64,000 bases of DNA from Artemia franciscana (Eukaryota > Arthropoda > Branchiopoda > Anostraca > Artemiidae): assembly GCF_032884065.1 (NCBI RefSeq), contig NC_088864.1, positions 18,046,409 through 18,110,408 of the forward strand. The letters are read 5' to 3'. A model generated the notes under the pieces. The model did no database searches. It saw only the letters and a program-made list of their open reading frames with translations, and was not told where the DNA came from. Numbering within the stretch: position 1 is the stretch's first letter; each line of letters starts with the position of its first letter. The position numbers and the translations under genes were made by a program. This document shows positions 45,847 through 55,974 of the stretch, one piece after another.

Positions 45847-46390
45847 AATAATTTGGAAAAAATTATTATATTGCCCCTGCCCTTGAGTATCTGGATATGG
45901 ACCCTTGTTCCCCCCCCTCTTGCCCCCTGCTCTGGGAGCCGCATTCTTGACTTCAGTTGCCATATTCACAACATTACCGACTAGATTTAGTCTTTGGCTG
46001 GTACTGAAAACCACGGCTTTTTAAACTTTATTCGCAGAATAGCTTGAATGCTACCTTCATCGCCTGTCAATGTACTGTATCCATCGAATCCCGGACCAAC
46101 ATATTTTTGAGGTAAATCAAGGATGAATAATATTCTCCGGTTGAGTAAATCAATGAATACTCCTTCTGTTAGTTCATTTCCTCTTGGAAGTAAGTCATCA
46201 ATATTGCAGAAAATAATTACAGAACTGATTGATCCAATTATTTCTCTATTTTAAGTAATCGTCCTTCGATAAAAATTTTGCAACCGCGTATCTAATGGAA
46301 CAGTTTCCAAGAAGGTTTTACTGGCAGTAGTTGCTGTAGCAGAAATTTCAAAATTCATGTCAGCTAAAGGTGAAATTCTTTAAATTTTGG
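45805..46390 (-). pseudogene. Decayed coding sequence of unknown origin
   Basis: Three adjacent minus-strand frames look like one broken protein. The most upstream includes FEISATATTASKTFLETVPL (about 46280-46360). The middle includes RGNELTEGVFIDLLNRRILF and GPGFDGYSTLTGDEGSIQAI (about 46030-46250). The last includes QRLNLVGNVVNMATEVKNAA with a Gly/Asn-rich stretch (45850-46014). Frame changes fall near 46265 and 46020, with a TAA in between. The mix of a structured middle and a Gly/Gln-rich tail could fit a virus-derived or transposon structural protein, but I recognise no family. Confidence 0.45.
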
Positions 46391-46689
46391 CGAAAAGCAA
46401 TTTTATCTAATATAAGCTGTACAAAGCATCATAATAATATCTATTATAAATTGGACCGATAAGCCGGAATATATTGTGGAAGTTTGGCTGAGAGGTTACA
46501 ATATCTAGCGCAAGTAAGACCAAGAAGACGTAATATCCAGTGTAAGTTGGGTTTCCTAGGGGGAGGGATAGCAGCCCCTGCTGAGTATGCCTATTTGTTG
46601 AACAAGCTCATTTGAGAAATTTTTGAAAAATGTGATTTAATTAGACTATACTGGGTACTTTTTTAATGTCCAACCCCACTCAAGAATTT
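46391..46689. other. No recognised feature
   Basis: Short unique stretch between the decayed coding relic and family A copy A7. Confidence 0.4.
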
Positions 46690-48388
46690 TCAAACAGTTC
46701 GTGGTAACGAACTGTATTGAATTTTGATATCAATAGCTACACAAAAAGAATTGCATTTTAATGCTAATTTTAAATATATAAGTTTCATCAAGTTTAGTCT
46801 TACCCATGAAAAGTTACGAGCCTGAGAAAATTTGCCTTATTTAAGAAAATAGGGGGGAACACCCCCTGAAAGTCATATAATCTTAACGAAAATCACACCA
46901 TCAGATTCGGCGTATTAGAGAACCCTATTGTACAAGTTCCAAGCTCCTATCTACAAAAATGTGGAATTTTGTATTTTTTGCCAGAAGACAAATCACGGTT
47001 GCGTGTTTATTTATTTTTTTTTTTTTTCCCAGGGGTCATCGTATCGACCAAGTGGTCCTAGAATGTCGCAAGAGGGCTCATTCTAACGGAAATGAAAAGT
47101 TCTAGTGCCCTTTTTAAGTAACCAAAAAAATTGGAGGGCATCTAGGCCCCCTCCCACGCTCATTTTTTCCCAATGTCAACGGATCAAAATTTTGAGATAG
47201 CCATTTTGTTCAACATAGTCGAAAACCATAATAACTATGTATTTGGGGATGATTTACTCCCCCACAATCCCTCGGGGAGGGGCTGCAAGTTACAAACTTT
47301 GACCAGTGTTTACATATAGTAATGGTTATTGGGAAGTGTACAGACGTTTTCAGGGGGATTTTATTTTGTTTGGGGGGTGGGGCTGAGGGGAGGGGAATAT
47401 GTTGGAGGATATTTCCTTGGAGGAATCTGTCATGGGGGAAAAAATTCAAGGAAAAGGGCGCATGATTTTCTAGCATTACTATAAGAAAACAATGAAAAAT
47501 AAACATGAAAACGTTTTTTCAAATGAAAGGAAGGAGTAGCATTGAAACTTAAAACGAACAGAGATTATAACGCATATGAGGGGTTCTAAAAATACTTTAG
47601 CATAAAGAGCGAGGTACTTAGGAGGAGATAAATACCTCTCTCTTTATGCTAAAGTATTTTTAGTAATTTCAACTATTTATTCTACGGCCTTTCTGATTCA
47701 GGGGTCATTCTTAAAGAATTGGGACAAAACTTAAGATTTAGTGTAAAGAGCGAGGTATTAACGAGGATACAAACCCCCTTGTATACATAATAAAAATATA
47801 AGATTATAAAAGTTTGTTACGTAAGTTGCTAATTTATAAGTTACGTATAATTTTTACTAATAAAAACGTTCGTTAAAAATTAAAAGTTCTAGTTTCCTTT
47901 TTAAGCAACCGAAAAATTGGAGGGCAACTAGGCCTCCTTCTCCACCCCTTATTTCTCAAAATCGTCTGATCAAAACTAAGAGAAAGCCATTTAGCCAAAA
48001 AAAGAATTAATATACAAATTTCATTTTAATAATTTATGTGCGGAGAGCCAAAACCAAACATGCATTAATTCAAAAACGTTCAGAAATTAAATAAAAAAAA
48101 AAACTAATTTTTTTAGCTGAAAGTAAGGAGTGACATTAAAACTTAAAACGAACAGAAATTACTCCGTATATAAAATGGTTTGTCCCCTCCGCAATCCCTC
48201 GCTCTTTACGTTAAAGTTTGATTCTTTGTCACAATTCTACTTTTTAAAACAATTAAAAACTTTAGCGTAAAGAGCGAGGCATTGCGGAGGGGACAAACCA
48301 TTTTATATACGGAGTAATTTCTGTTCGTTTTAAGTTTTAATGTCACTCCTTACTTTCAGCTAAAAAAATTAGTTTTTTTTTATTTAAT
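46690..48388 (-). mobile_element. Family A copy A7, full length, subfamily 2, flipped loop
   Basis: Reverse copy with an intact palindrome but about 45 bases missing just inside it (AACGAACTGTA|TTGAATTTTG). Subfamily 2 body (AAATTCAAGGAAAAGGGCGC) and a third hairpin near 47585-47660. The foldback lies at about 48115-48365, with arms sharing TGTCCCCTCCGCAATCC or its complement. The loop (48217-48262) reads GTTTGATTC first, opposite to the standard reverse copy. Confidence 0.92.
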
Positions 48389-49041
48389 TCCTAAAAGAGG
48401 GTATCTACTTTATCTTGTGAATAGCTTACGAATTCAGCTGAAATTTTCACGGGGTACCTGGAGCCAAATAGAACTCAAATGTTGACTTGGTGGGTATTTA
48501 AAGGTAAATTTGGAAAAAAATATCCAAAATATCCTAATTCCACGTCTATTACATCTTCTTTTGTAACATCAGGTAGGGATTGATATGGTACTTTTGAAAT
48601 ATTTTGAATGTCTGAAAAAGGACAGCAAGTTTTTCTTGTAAGCTTGAAACTGATACTCAGGAGCTATTTGGTCAAGGAAGGCCTTACATAGAAGAAGCTT
48701 GAAAAAAAAATCCATGCAAAAATTGGACCAGTGTTTGTTTACAGATCACTCAAGATTTTTAGTACTTTTGTTTAGTTGACCCAGTTACTTGACTCCGAAT
48801 GTCATCAGTCATTCCAGACCGAAAGGACAAGACGACATAGCATGCAAAAAAACGGAGCATTATATTTCATATCTCCAAAATGATACCACAAGTTTTTTGA
48901 CCTGGTCGACGGAGATTAAGTTTTAAGAGAAGAACCGTGTAGTTTTTGGAAGGGAAGAGGATGCGTCGACCAAATTTTCACCTTTGGATTAATAACTGAG
49001 AAGTGACAGATTCATTATATAATTTCAGTCTTTATTTTTAT
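48389..49041. repeat. Spacer between inverted copies A7 and A8
   Basis: Contains a segment related to the 39580-40310 tandem repeat (48418-48520) and otherwise unique DNA. It is the spacer of a 4-kb inverted repeat formed by A7 and A8. Confidence 0.5.
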
Positions 49042-50771
49042 TAAATAAAAAAAAACTAGTTCTTTTAACTGTAAGTAAGGAGCGACATTAAAACTTAAAA
49101 CGAACAGAAATTACTCCGTATATGAAATGGGTTGTCCCCTCCTCAACGTCTCGCTCTTTACGCTAAAGTTTGACTCTTTGCCACAATAGTACTTTTTAAA
49201 ACAATTAAAAGCTTTAGCGTAAAGAGCGAGGCGTTGAAGAGGGGACAACCCATTTCATATATGAAAAAAAAAACAGTTAAAAAAACTATTTTTTTTTTAT
49301 TTAATTTCTGAACGTTTTGAATTAATGCATATTTGATTTTGGCTCTCCACCATAGGACTTGTCCAATCTTATTGAATTTTTTGTATTGAATCAGATTAAC
49401 AGATTATTAAAATGAAATTTGCATATTAATTCCTTTTTTGGCTAAATGGCTTTCTCTTAGTTTTGATCAGACGATTTTGAGAAATAAGGGGTGGGCAAGG
49501 AGGCCTAGTTGCCCTCCAATTTTAGGGTTAAATAAAAAGGCAAATATAACTTTTAATTTTTAACTAACATTTCTATTAGTAAAAAATATACGTAACTTAA
49601 GAATTAACTTACGTAACAAACTTTTATGTTCTTATATTTTTATTATGTATATAAGGGGGTTTGTACCGTCGTTGATGCCTCGCTCTTTACACTAAATCGT
49701 AAGTTTTGTCTCAATTCTTTAAGAATGACCCCTGAATCAGAAAGGCCGTAGAGTAAATAGTTGAAATTACTAAAAATACTTTAGCATAAAAAGCGAGGTA
49801 TTTATCTCCTCCTAAATACCTCGCTATTTATGCTAAAGTATATTTAGAGCCCCTCATATGCGTAATAATCTCTGTTCGTTTTAAGCTTCAATGCTACTCC
49901 TTACTTTCTCCTTAATTGAAAAAAACTTTTTCATGTTTATTTTTTCATTGTTTTTTTTTATGGTAGTCTTAGAAAACCCTGCGCCCTTTTCATTGAATTT
50001 CTCTTCCCCCATGACATATTTCTCCAAGGAAAGATCTTCCCACATAGCCCCCTCCCCTCAGCCCCACCCCCAAAACCAAAAAATCCCCCTGAAAACGTCT
50101 CTACACTTCCCAATAACGATTATTATATGTAAACACTGGTCAAAGTGGGGGAGTAAGTCATTCCCAAAGACATAGTTATTATGGTTTTCGACCATGCGGA
50201 AAAAAATGGCTATCTCAAAATTTTGATCCATTGACTTTGGAGAAAAAATGAGCGTTGGAGGGGGCCTAGGTGCCCTCCAATTTTTTGGTCACTTAAAAAG
50301 GGCACTAGAACTTTTCATTCATTTAGAATGAGCCCTTTTGCGACATTCTAGGACCACTTGGTTGATACGATGACCCCTCGGGAAAAGAAAAAAACAAAAA
50401 ACAAACAAATAAACACGCACCCATGATTTGTTTTCTGGCAAAAAATACGAGATTCCACATTTTTGTAGATAGGAGCTTGAAATTTTTGCTATAGGGTTCT
50501 CTGATATGCCGAATGCGATGGTGTGATATTCGTTAAGATTCTATGACTTTTACGGGGTGTTTCCCCCTATTTTCCAAAGTAAAGCAAATTTTCTCAGGCT
50601 CGTAACTTTTGATGACAAACATTGAAGTTGATGAAACTTATATATTTAAAAGCAGCATGAAAATCCAATTCTTTTGATGTATATTTTAGCATCAAAATTC
50701 CGTTTTTTAGAGTTTCGTTTATATTGAGCCGCGTCGCTCCTTACTACAGTTCGTTACCACGAACTGTTTGA
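49042..50771 (+). mobile_element. Family A copy A8, full length, subfamily 2
   Basis: Forward copy. Foldback at about 49063-49265 with arms sharing GGGTTGTCCCCTC, but the right arm lacks its outer 50 or so bases (CATATATG|AAAAAAAAAACAGTT). The loop is in standard orientation. The third hairpin lies at about 49770-49850 and an intact palindrome ends at 50771. A region near 49350-49410 has an extra insertion of about 50 bases (ACTTGTCCAATCTTATTGAA) not seen in A2 or A7. Confidence 0.92.
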
Positions 50772-50775
50772 TAGA

Positions 50776-50886
50776 TTATGAATAGGTGTTTGGTTCAGCC
50801 CACAGAAGAGCTGTAGCAAATGTCCTATCCTTGTATGGTATGCCAGTAAAGTACATGAGTAACAAGATAGTACGTGAACAATATTG
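50776..50886 (-). CDS. Putative exon paralogous to 12030-12143
   Basis: On the minus strand, an AACCACAG acceptor (50887-50894) is followed by 36 codons and TAA (50776-50778). The middle reads LLLMYFTGIPYKDRTFATAL. A related relic on the plus strand at 12030-12143 preserves the same frame, spacing and stop position, so this is or was coding. The stop lies only five bases from the A8 palindrome, so A8 may have inserted just downstream and altered the 3' end. There is faint resemblance to the start of glutathione S-transferases, not secure. A longer overlapping frame (50754-51005) is open too and is less supported. Confidence 0.42.
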   Translation of the reverse strand, partial: QYCSRTILLLMYFTGIPYKDRTFATALLWAEPNTYS

Positions 50887-52021
50887 CTGTGGTTAAGGTT
50901 TGGTGAGGTTGCCTCATCAAAAATAACAGTATGATCTGGGTGTTTCTTAGCTTTATTTAATTCTTTGTTGTTTTCGCTAATATCGCCATTATAAATACGT
51001 AGCACAAATATTTACATTGAAAACCAAGACAAGCTAAAGTAAAAAAAATTATTGTAATGAATAAGAAGTAATCTTGAAACAAAAAGGAATTGTATGAATA
51101 AAAAGTCAAATAGTGAACAGATGCATACCAAACCGAATAAGAGCGGTGCCACTGCTTCCCTCAAGCTCTCTCAGCAATTGAATGACGCTACACTTTATTA
51201 AAAACGAAAATAAAACTTATAAAAATATTTCTAAATGATATTTTTGAAAATTCTACTAAATTACTTAAGCTCCCAGTTGAGGAACAACTTGTAAAAGTAT
51301 GCTAGAAGTTCACAGGCAAACATCATTTCACGAACAATACAATAAGGATAATAGAAGAGGAATCATGTAGTCCTTGTTTACCATTGTTGTTTTGATTGAA
51401 TTTTTTAAAATCTTATTTGAAAAATAAAATTCTTCCTTGTCATGAAGAGAGTATTTTAGCCACTGTAGCATATATTTCTGTTAATAGATGAGTAATTTTA
51501 GGGTTGATGATTTGATATATCTGGCCATCACCCACGGAGTTCCAGCGACAGGTTTCATAAATTTAATACAAAAACTATGCTCGATTCTTTGTTAGGGGAT
51601 GAAAAGTGCGCAGAAGTTTACTGGTCAAAGGACCAGACTTCGTAATACTATTAAAAATTTCTTGACGTTCGTTAGATATTAAGTTCGTCTTACGCTTGAT
51701 TTCTTCATTTCTTGTAATTTCTGTGCGTTTTAAATATGAATTTGGTACTTACGTGTTATAGCAACCACACTCAAGAAGTGAAGTTAGGTTAATAATAAAA
51801 AGTGAGGAACAGAAAAAAAGTATAAGTGAGGTTAATCATAAGGAAATATACCAAAATATGAGGAAAATGTTATATTTTAGTAACGAAATTATGAAAAATA
51901 CGACAGAGAATTATGGAAAGCAAACTGCCCAGAACGCATTATATTCAATACCTAGCCTAACCACCTTCAAATATTAAATATTCATTTAAAATATACCTCA
52001 ATAATAATTTATCTTGCTCAG
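50887..52021. other. No recognised feature
   Basis: AT-rich DNA between two putative exons on opposite strands. No repeats recognised. Confidence 0.4.
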
Positions 52022-52100
52022 GCTAAGCTGATTATCTCTGAGCGGACTCAGAAAACTGGTTTCATTACAGATCCAGAACAAAGTTTGGTCACAATAACAC
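52022..52100 (+). CDS. Putative internal exon, unidentified gene
   Basis: A strong acceptor (TTATCTTGCTCAG) and strong donor (AACAC|GTAAGTACC) flank 79 bp open in one frame only. It encodes AKLIISERTQKTGFITDPEQ followed by SLVTIT. Splice-site quality and clean frame favour a real exon. No family recognised. It lies on the opposite strand to the 3CxxC exon 190 bp away, so at least two genes would overlap here. Confidence 0.5.
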
Positions 52101-52289
52101 GTAAGTACCATAAATTTTATCTCAACTTGATATCTATTTGTTGCGGGTTTAAGTAATACAACTTATATGTCATCAAAAAATGATTTTGTTTCTTGTTTAC
52201 CAGATTAATAAAGACAGAAAAAAAACAAGACTTTTGTCAAAGATGCCATTAAGATTAAAAACCTTTACGTAAAAAAGATAAAGCTATAC

Positions 52290-52470
52290 CTTTTGTATTT
52301 CTTCCGGATACCAGCCTGGCTCCTCAAATTTGACTAGCCTCTTACTGTTTGAACACCTTTTTAAACATTTCGCACATTTTTGTTTGAAGGGATAGTATGA
52401 AACACTTCCATGACTTTGATGAAACTCAACGAGAAAGCAAACACGTCCTCTCATAGATGTCCATCCGTTT
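52290..52470 (-). CDS. 3CxxC zinc-binding (receptor-transporting-protein-like) exon
   Basis: Minus-strand exon of 181 bp (one base plus 60 codons). The acceptor is GTTAGTCTTGCAG and the donor is AAAAG|GTATAG. It starts NGWTSMRGRVCFLVEFHQSH, continues through YYPFKQKCAKCLKRC and ends PGWYPEEIQK. From family knowledge, the zf-3CxxC domain (receptor-transporting proteins, chaperones of membrane receptors, and ZAR1-like RNA-binding proteins) has a first CxxC, then W-S, a strand pair, F-Q-C-x-x-C, and in RTP-like forms a P-x-W-x-x-E helix start. The second Cys pair and the flanking landmarks are here. The first CxxC should be in the preceding exon and the VLxNL-type helix in the next; neither was located. 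Confidence 0.68.
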
Positions 52471-52946
52471 CTGCAAGACTAACACAAAAACATTTCAAGA
52501 ATAAAATCAAAGATTTGATGTTAGCATCAGAGGTTGGAATTTGATTCAGCATGTTATAATCTATTTGTCAAAAATAATACACGAATTTGCTTCTTAATAC
52601 ACGGATTAACCACAAGTTTTATTAGGTGATGAAGCATAAGATATTAGTTAAGCTGTGTATATTGTGAAAGGCCAGATCAAAAAGTTTGGGTAACTTACGA
52701 GAGTGGGATCTGGCGCTAGTGTCGACCAAAATATGAGACGCCATTTAGCATTTGGTGAAACTTAGCATTTTTTCCACTGCAATAATAAAAATAATTAATT
52801 TAATTTCTGTAAATTAGTAAGACTGGGATAATATTAAGTACTTGATCTCAGTTCATAACAGAAAAAGGATTAGAGCTTGAAAAATTACAGCGTTGCCATA
52901 CGCTAGACGGTGTTGATATTTTTCTTTTATTAACACCAGCACCAGT
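52471..52946. other. Probable intron of the 3CxxC gene
   Basis: Contains an acceptor/donor-like pair on the minus strand (about 52700-52778, ending CTCTC|GTAAGTTACC). Every frame I read across it is interrupted or unconvincing, so it is not called as an exon. Confidence 0.35.
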
Positions 52947-53141
52947 TCACACTCTTATACAGCACCAATGCTCCTTGGGCCAGACTATGAAGGGAACCGG
53001 TTTGACTGATCCAGTTTGAGTACTACCTAAATGGGGCCTGGAATAAATCTTCGCTTTGTGGGCAGATTTCCCTCGATCTTTTAAAAGATTTATTTGACTC
53101 AGCTGTATAAGATTTCCAGAATCAGTATCAAATATCATATT
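52947..53141 (-). CDS. Putative exon, unidentified
   Basis: On the minus strand, ATTATTAGCAG is followed by an open segment of 63 codons from its ATG to a TGA. It contains DTDSGNLIQLSQINLLKDRG and PVPFIVWPKEHWCCIRV. Composition is protein-like. It lies upstream of the 3CxxC exon on the same strand but ends in a stop without an obvious donor, so joining the two would need an internal donor (for example after LLK, AAAAG|AT is not a GT site). No family recognised. Confidence 0.33.
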   Translation of the reverse strand, partial: NMIFDTDSGNLIQLSQINLLKDRGKSAHKAKIYSRPHLGSTQTGSVKPVPFIVWPKEHWCCIRV

Positions 53142-53325
53142 CTGCTAATAATGCAACTTTAATTTATTGAAAATTTCATTCACCAAGCTGAACTACTAAT
53201 CTTAATATTTCAAATAAAATTTGTCTAGAAACCATTGGCTCACATCCGGTCCATTTGCTTGGTATTTAAAATTTACATTTGAATGATTTTTATGGTCATC
53301 TTTCTACAATATGAAGAGACTAAAC

Positions 53326-53434
<109 letters not shown>

Positions 53435-53866
53435 TAATGATAAAAATAATAATAATAATAATAAAAATAACAATAATAACAATAGTAAAAAAATGGTTTT
53501 TCATAAAATAGCAAAAGCGACTTTAAATTTTAACTGAGTATCGGTTACCTTAGTTAACTACAAAAGCAAGTTTTATTCCAGTTGATAATTAAGAGCTACA
53601 TTCTAAAACTTAAAACGAAGAGAGGTTATTCATTATGTTATCCTTGAACGACTTTTATCATTATTGTTCTAGAGTCAGCAGGTATTAAAAAAAAGTAGTA
53701 AACGTTGTAGTAAGCAGTAGTTAGAAAAAATGCTAAGCATAAAAAGAGAGAGCGACTTTAAGATTCTAACCGAGTATTGATTACCTTATTTAAGACGTTG
53801 ACTACATAGTCATACAATTAATTATCTTGCCTTTTTAAACGAGCACTAATTGTATATTTATTTTAG

Positions 53867-54152
53867 TATATCATCGGTGTCAAGCGGAAACCATGTATCT
53901 GGTCACATTTGTGATTTTCACGTTTTAACACGGTTCTACTCGACGAAAAGTTCTGCATTGAATGGTGTAAATAACAGGTGTAGATCAAATGGTGTGTACC
54001 TCGATTGCCTCCAACGCATGAATGGAGAGATACAGATATGGTGGAAACAATGTATCTTGGATTACCATAAAAAGGTGCCAAGTGGAAGTCTGGTATCTCG
54101 CAGCTTCCTCCTCACAGAGTATATATTGCCACCAGAAGAAAAGAATTGTTAG
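53867..54152 (+). CDS. Putative exon, 94 open codons, unidentified
   Basis: A TATTTATTTTAG acceptor-like site is followed by a frame open to TAG at 54150-54152. It includes NGVNNRCRSNGVYLDCLQRM and SLVSRSFLLTEYILPPEEKN. If it followed the exon at 52022-52100, the phase would select a different frame that stops after about 20 codons, so the two do not join simply. No domain recognised. Confidence 0.3.
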
Positions 54153-54319
54153 CAATGAGACAACAAAAGCACAATTATAGATAAGATGGTTCTTGTTCCT
54201 ACAAAATTTTTAGCGTTAATTAACACATTGTTTGCTAAGGAATGTATATATTTCTGAGAATTTGGGAGATTCTCAGAAATTTCAAAGATTCTTGAGAAAT
54301 TTCTGAGAATTCGAGCCAG

Positions 54320-54631
54320 AGTTCATTGGGATCTGAATATATTCACTGTGAAGACGATGAAGTCGAGCCACCTCAGCTGGAAGAAAAGAAATCTGAAGAT
54401 TTACCTGAAGCAAATTTAGATATACCTGAGGCTAGTGTTCAGAGTGGCGAAGGTATCTGCAATAAAGACTCTGATTCAGGGAGTATGGAAGCAAACACAA
54501 CTGGTCCAAAAGAATTCAGAGAGGAGACCTCAGACGAGGAAGAAGCTCTTCGTCTTGACCATGCGCTTGCGTTCCACCACAAGCGTAAAACTACTTCTAC
54601 GACAACTACTAACAGCTCACCGCAGCACTAA
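54320..54631 (+). CDS. Acidic, Ser/Glu-rich exon-like segment running into a LINE end
   Basis: A CGAGCCAG acceptor-like site is followed by a frame open for 103 codons with no ATG near its start, which suggests an exon. The content is strongly acidic: CEDDEVEPPQLEEKKSEDLP, then EETSDEEEALRLDHALAFHH. The last codons (Thr/Ser-rich, about 54590 on) come from the ACT-rich tail of LINE-B, so the original 3' end of this coding segment was overwritten. A disordered, charged segment cannot be assigned to a family. Confidence 0.4.
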   Translation, partial: SSLGSEYIHCEDDEVEPPQLEEKKSEDLPEANLDIPEASVQSGEGICNKDSDSGSMEANTTGPKEFREETSDEEEALRLDHALAFHHKRKTTSTTTTNSSPQH

Positions 54632-54990
54632 GCCGCCTGAGGCCCACACAGCTATGCACGCTCCTCTTCCATCCCAATCTATTCAAAGCCTCACTCTTTA
54701 CACCCCCCCCCAAAGAAGTTCCTATTTCCTTCAAATATTTCTTTATGACATCCTCCAACCCCAGACATGGACGACCTGATTTCCGTTTAGCCCTAAACGG
54801 TTGGCCGAAAAGGACAATCTTCGGCAATCTGTTATCCTTCATCCGTAGAACGTGCACTAGCCATTTCAACCTTCCTTTAATTATAGTCCTATAAAGTGGA
54901 AGGGAACCACACTTTTCGTACAAGCCTACTGTTTGAAATACGACTAGTCTGCCGGGTACCCAGAACAATCCGTAAGAATAGCGTAAAACA
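54590..54990 (-). pseudogene. LINE-B 3' fragment (RT C-terminal tail)
   Basis: The minus-strand frame reads LYEKCGSLPLYRTIIKGRLK, VHVLRMKDNRLPKIVLFGQP, GRPCLGLEDVIKKYLKEIG and ends SCVGLRRLSAAVSC-stop, followed by an (ACT)-type tail. The pattern WLxHVLRM..RxPK...G.RxxGRP is the C-terminal tail of RTE-like LINE polymerases. A frameshift separates it from upstream RIVLGTR-type residues. 5' truncation and a short-repeat tail are usual for LINE insertions. Confidence 0.82.
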
Positions 54991-55019
54991 GTTAATGCTA
55001 AACTAACGCTAAATGGCAT

Positions 55020-55430
55020 AGTCATACCTGAGGATAATCATATAAACTACATAGGTCTTACACTTGACAAAAAACTCGATTTTCACATTCACATCACAAC
55101 TATAAAAAAAAACAAAAAAAAAAAAACAAAAAAAATGCAATAGGAAAATCAGAATAATAAAAAGACTACTATCCACACACTGGGGCTGTAATCTGAATAC
55201 TTTATTCCAGTTTTATAAATCGCATGTGAAACCCCAAATTGTTTATAGAATCATTGTTTATGGTGCTTGTGCAAAGAACCAGAGGCACAAAAAACAAAAC
55301 AAAAAAAAACAAAATGGCATAATTGGCCCCATGTTTAGTCTTAGAAAACTAACAATTACTAAGTTTCTAGTTAATGAGAACGGCCTTTCAACAATAACTG
55401 AAAGACGAAATTGTCTCATATTCAATTGAA
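55020..55430 (+). pseudogene. Jockey/CR1-like reverse transcriptase C-terminal fragment
   Basis: The plus-strand frame reads NYIGLTLDKKLDFHIHI (about 55048-55100), is broken by an A-rich tract at 55107-55137, then resumes: RKIRIIKRLLSTHWGCNLNT, QFYKSHVKPQIVYRIIVYGA, LRKLTITKF. The YIGLTLDKKLxFxxHI box followed by a LxxxYxxxVxPxxxYxxxxYG box is typical of the post-catalytic RT region of Jockey/CR1 LINEs. No active site remains. Confidence 0.7.
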
Positions 55431-55974
55431 GCCAACAGCTTACACGCCCTGTATAGCCGGTTAAAAAATCCATCCATCTACCATCTATAGAGGCATTCCA
55501 AACAAGTTTGCAATCACTCAAAAATAAATTTCCAGTGACACCGAAATTTATTGTCCCCACCTACTCATAGGCTGTTAGAGATTTTGTCAAGCGGAAACCA
55601 TATTTTGGCTTTTCTGTTGACCACTGCTTTAATCGAGTTGTTTTTGTTCTTCCGATGTGGGATCCGCCATAAAAAGTTGTCTATCTAAAATAAAGGTTTC
55701 AACCGCAAAACTACTAACAGAAACGTTGTTATTTTTTTTTTCACCTCTAATAAATTTTGAAAAAAAAAAGATATGTGGTCTTCACTTGACAACGATTATG
55801 TATTTTTTCTCAAAAACGCCTCCATATTTTCTTTTCTGGAAAATTGGCATCCTGGGATTTTCTGGCCTAAACCAAACGATCGTTAATAGCCTTTCCAAGC
55901 CTGCAGCGCACCGAGTGCCGGGGCCTAGCCTTGAAAACGGCTACATAGCTAGGTACTTACTTTATTAATATGGG
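55431..55974. other. No firm feature
   Basis: The open frame at 55657-55968 (+) has no recognisable content. GTCAAGCGGAAACCAT at about 55586 also occurs at about 53880, possibly by chance. Confidence 0.35.

Noticed and set aside
52700-52778. Minus-strand segment with TTATTGCAG acceptor and CTCTC|GTAAGT donor
   Set aside because: Two of the three frames contain stops and the remaining one has no recognisable content; likely chance splice-like sites.
53880-55600. GTCAAGCGGAAACCAT at about 53880 and 55586 as a repeat
   Set aside because: Only 16 bases match, with no extension on either side.
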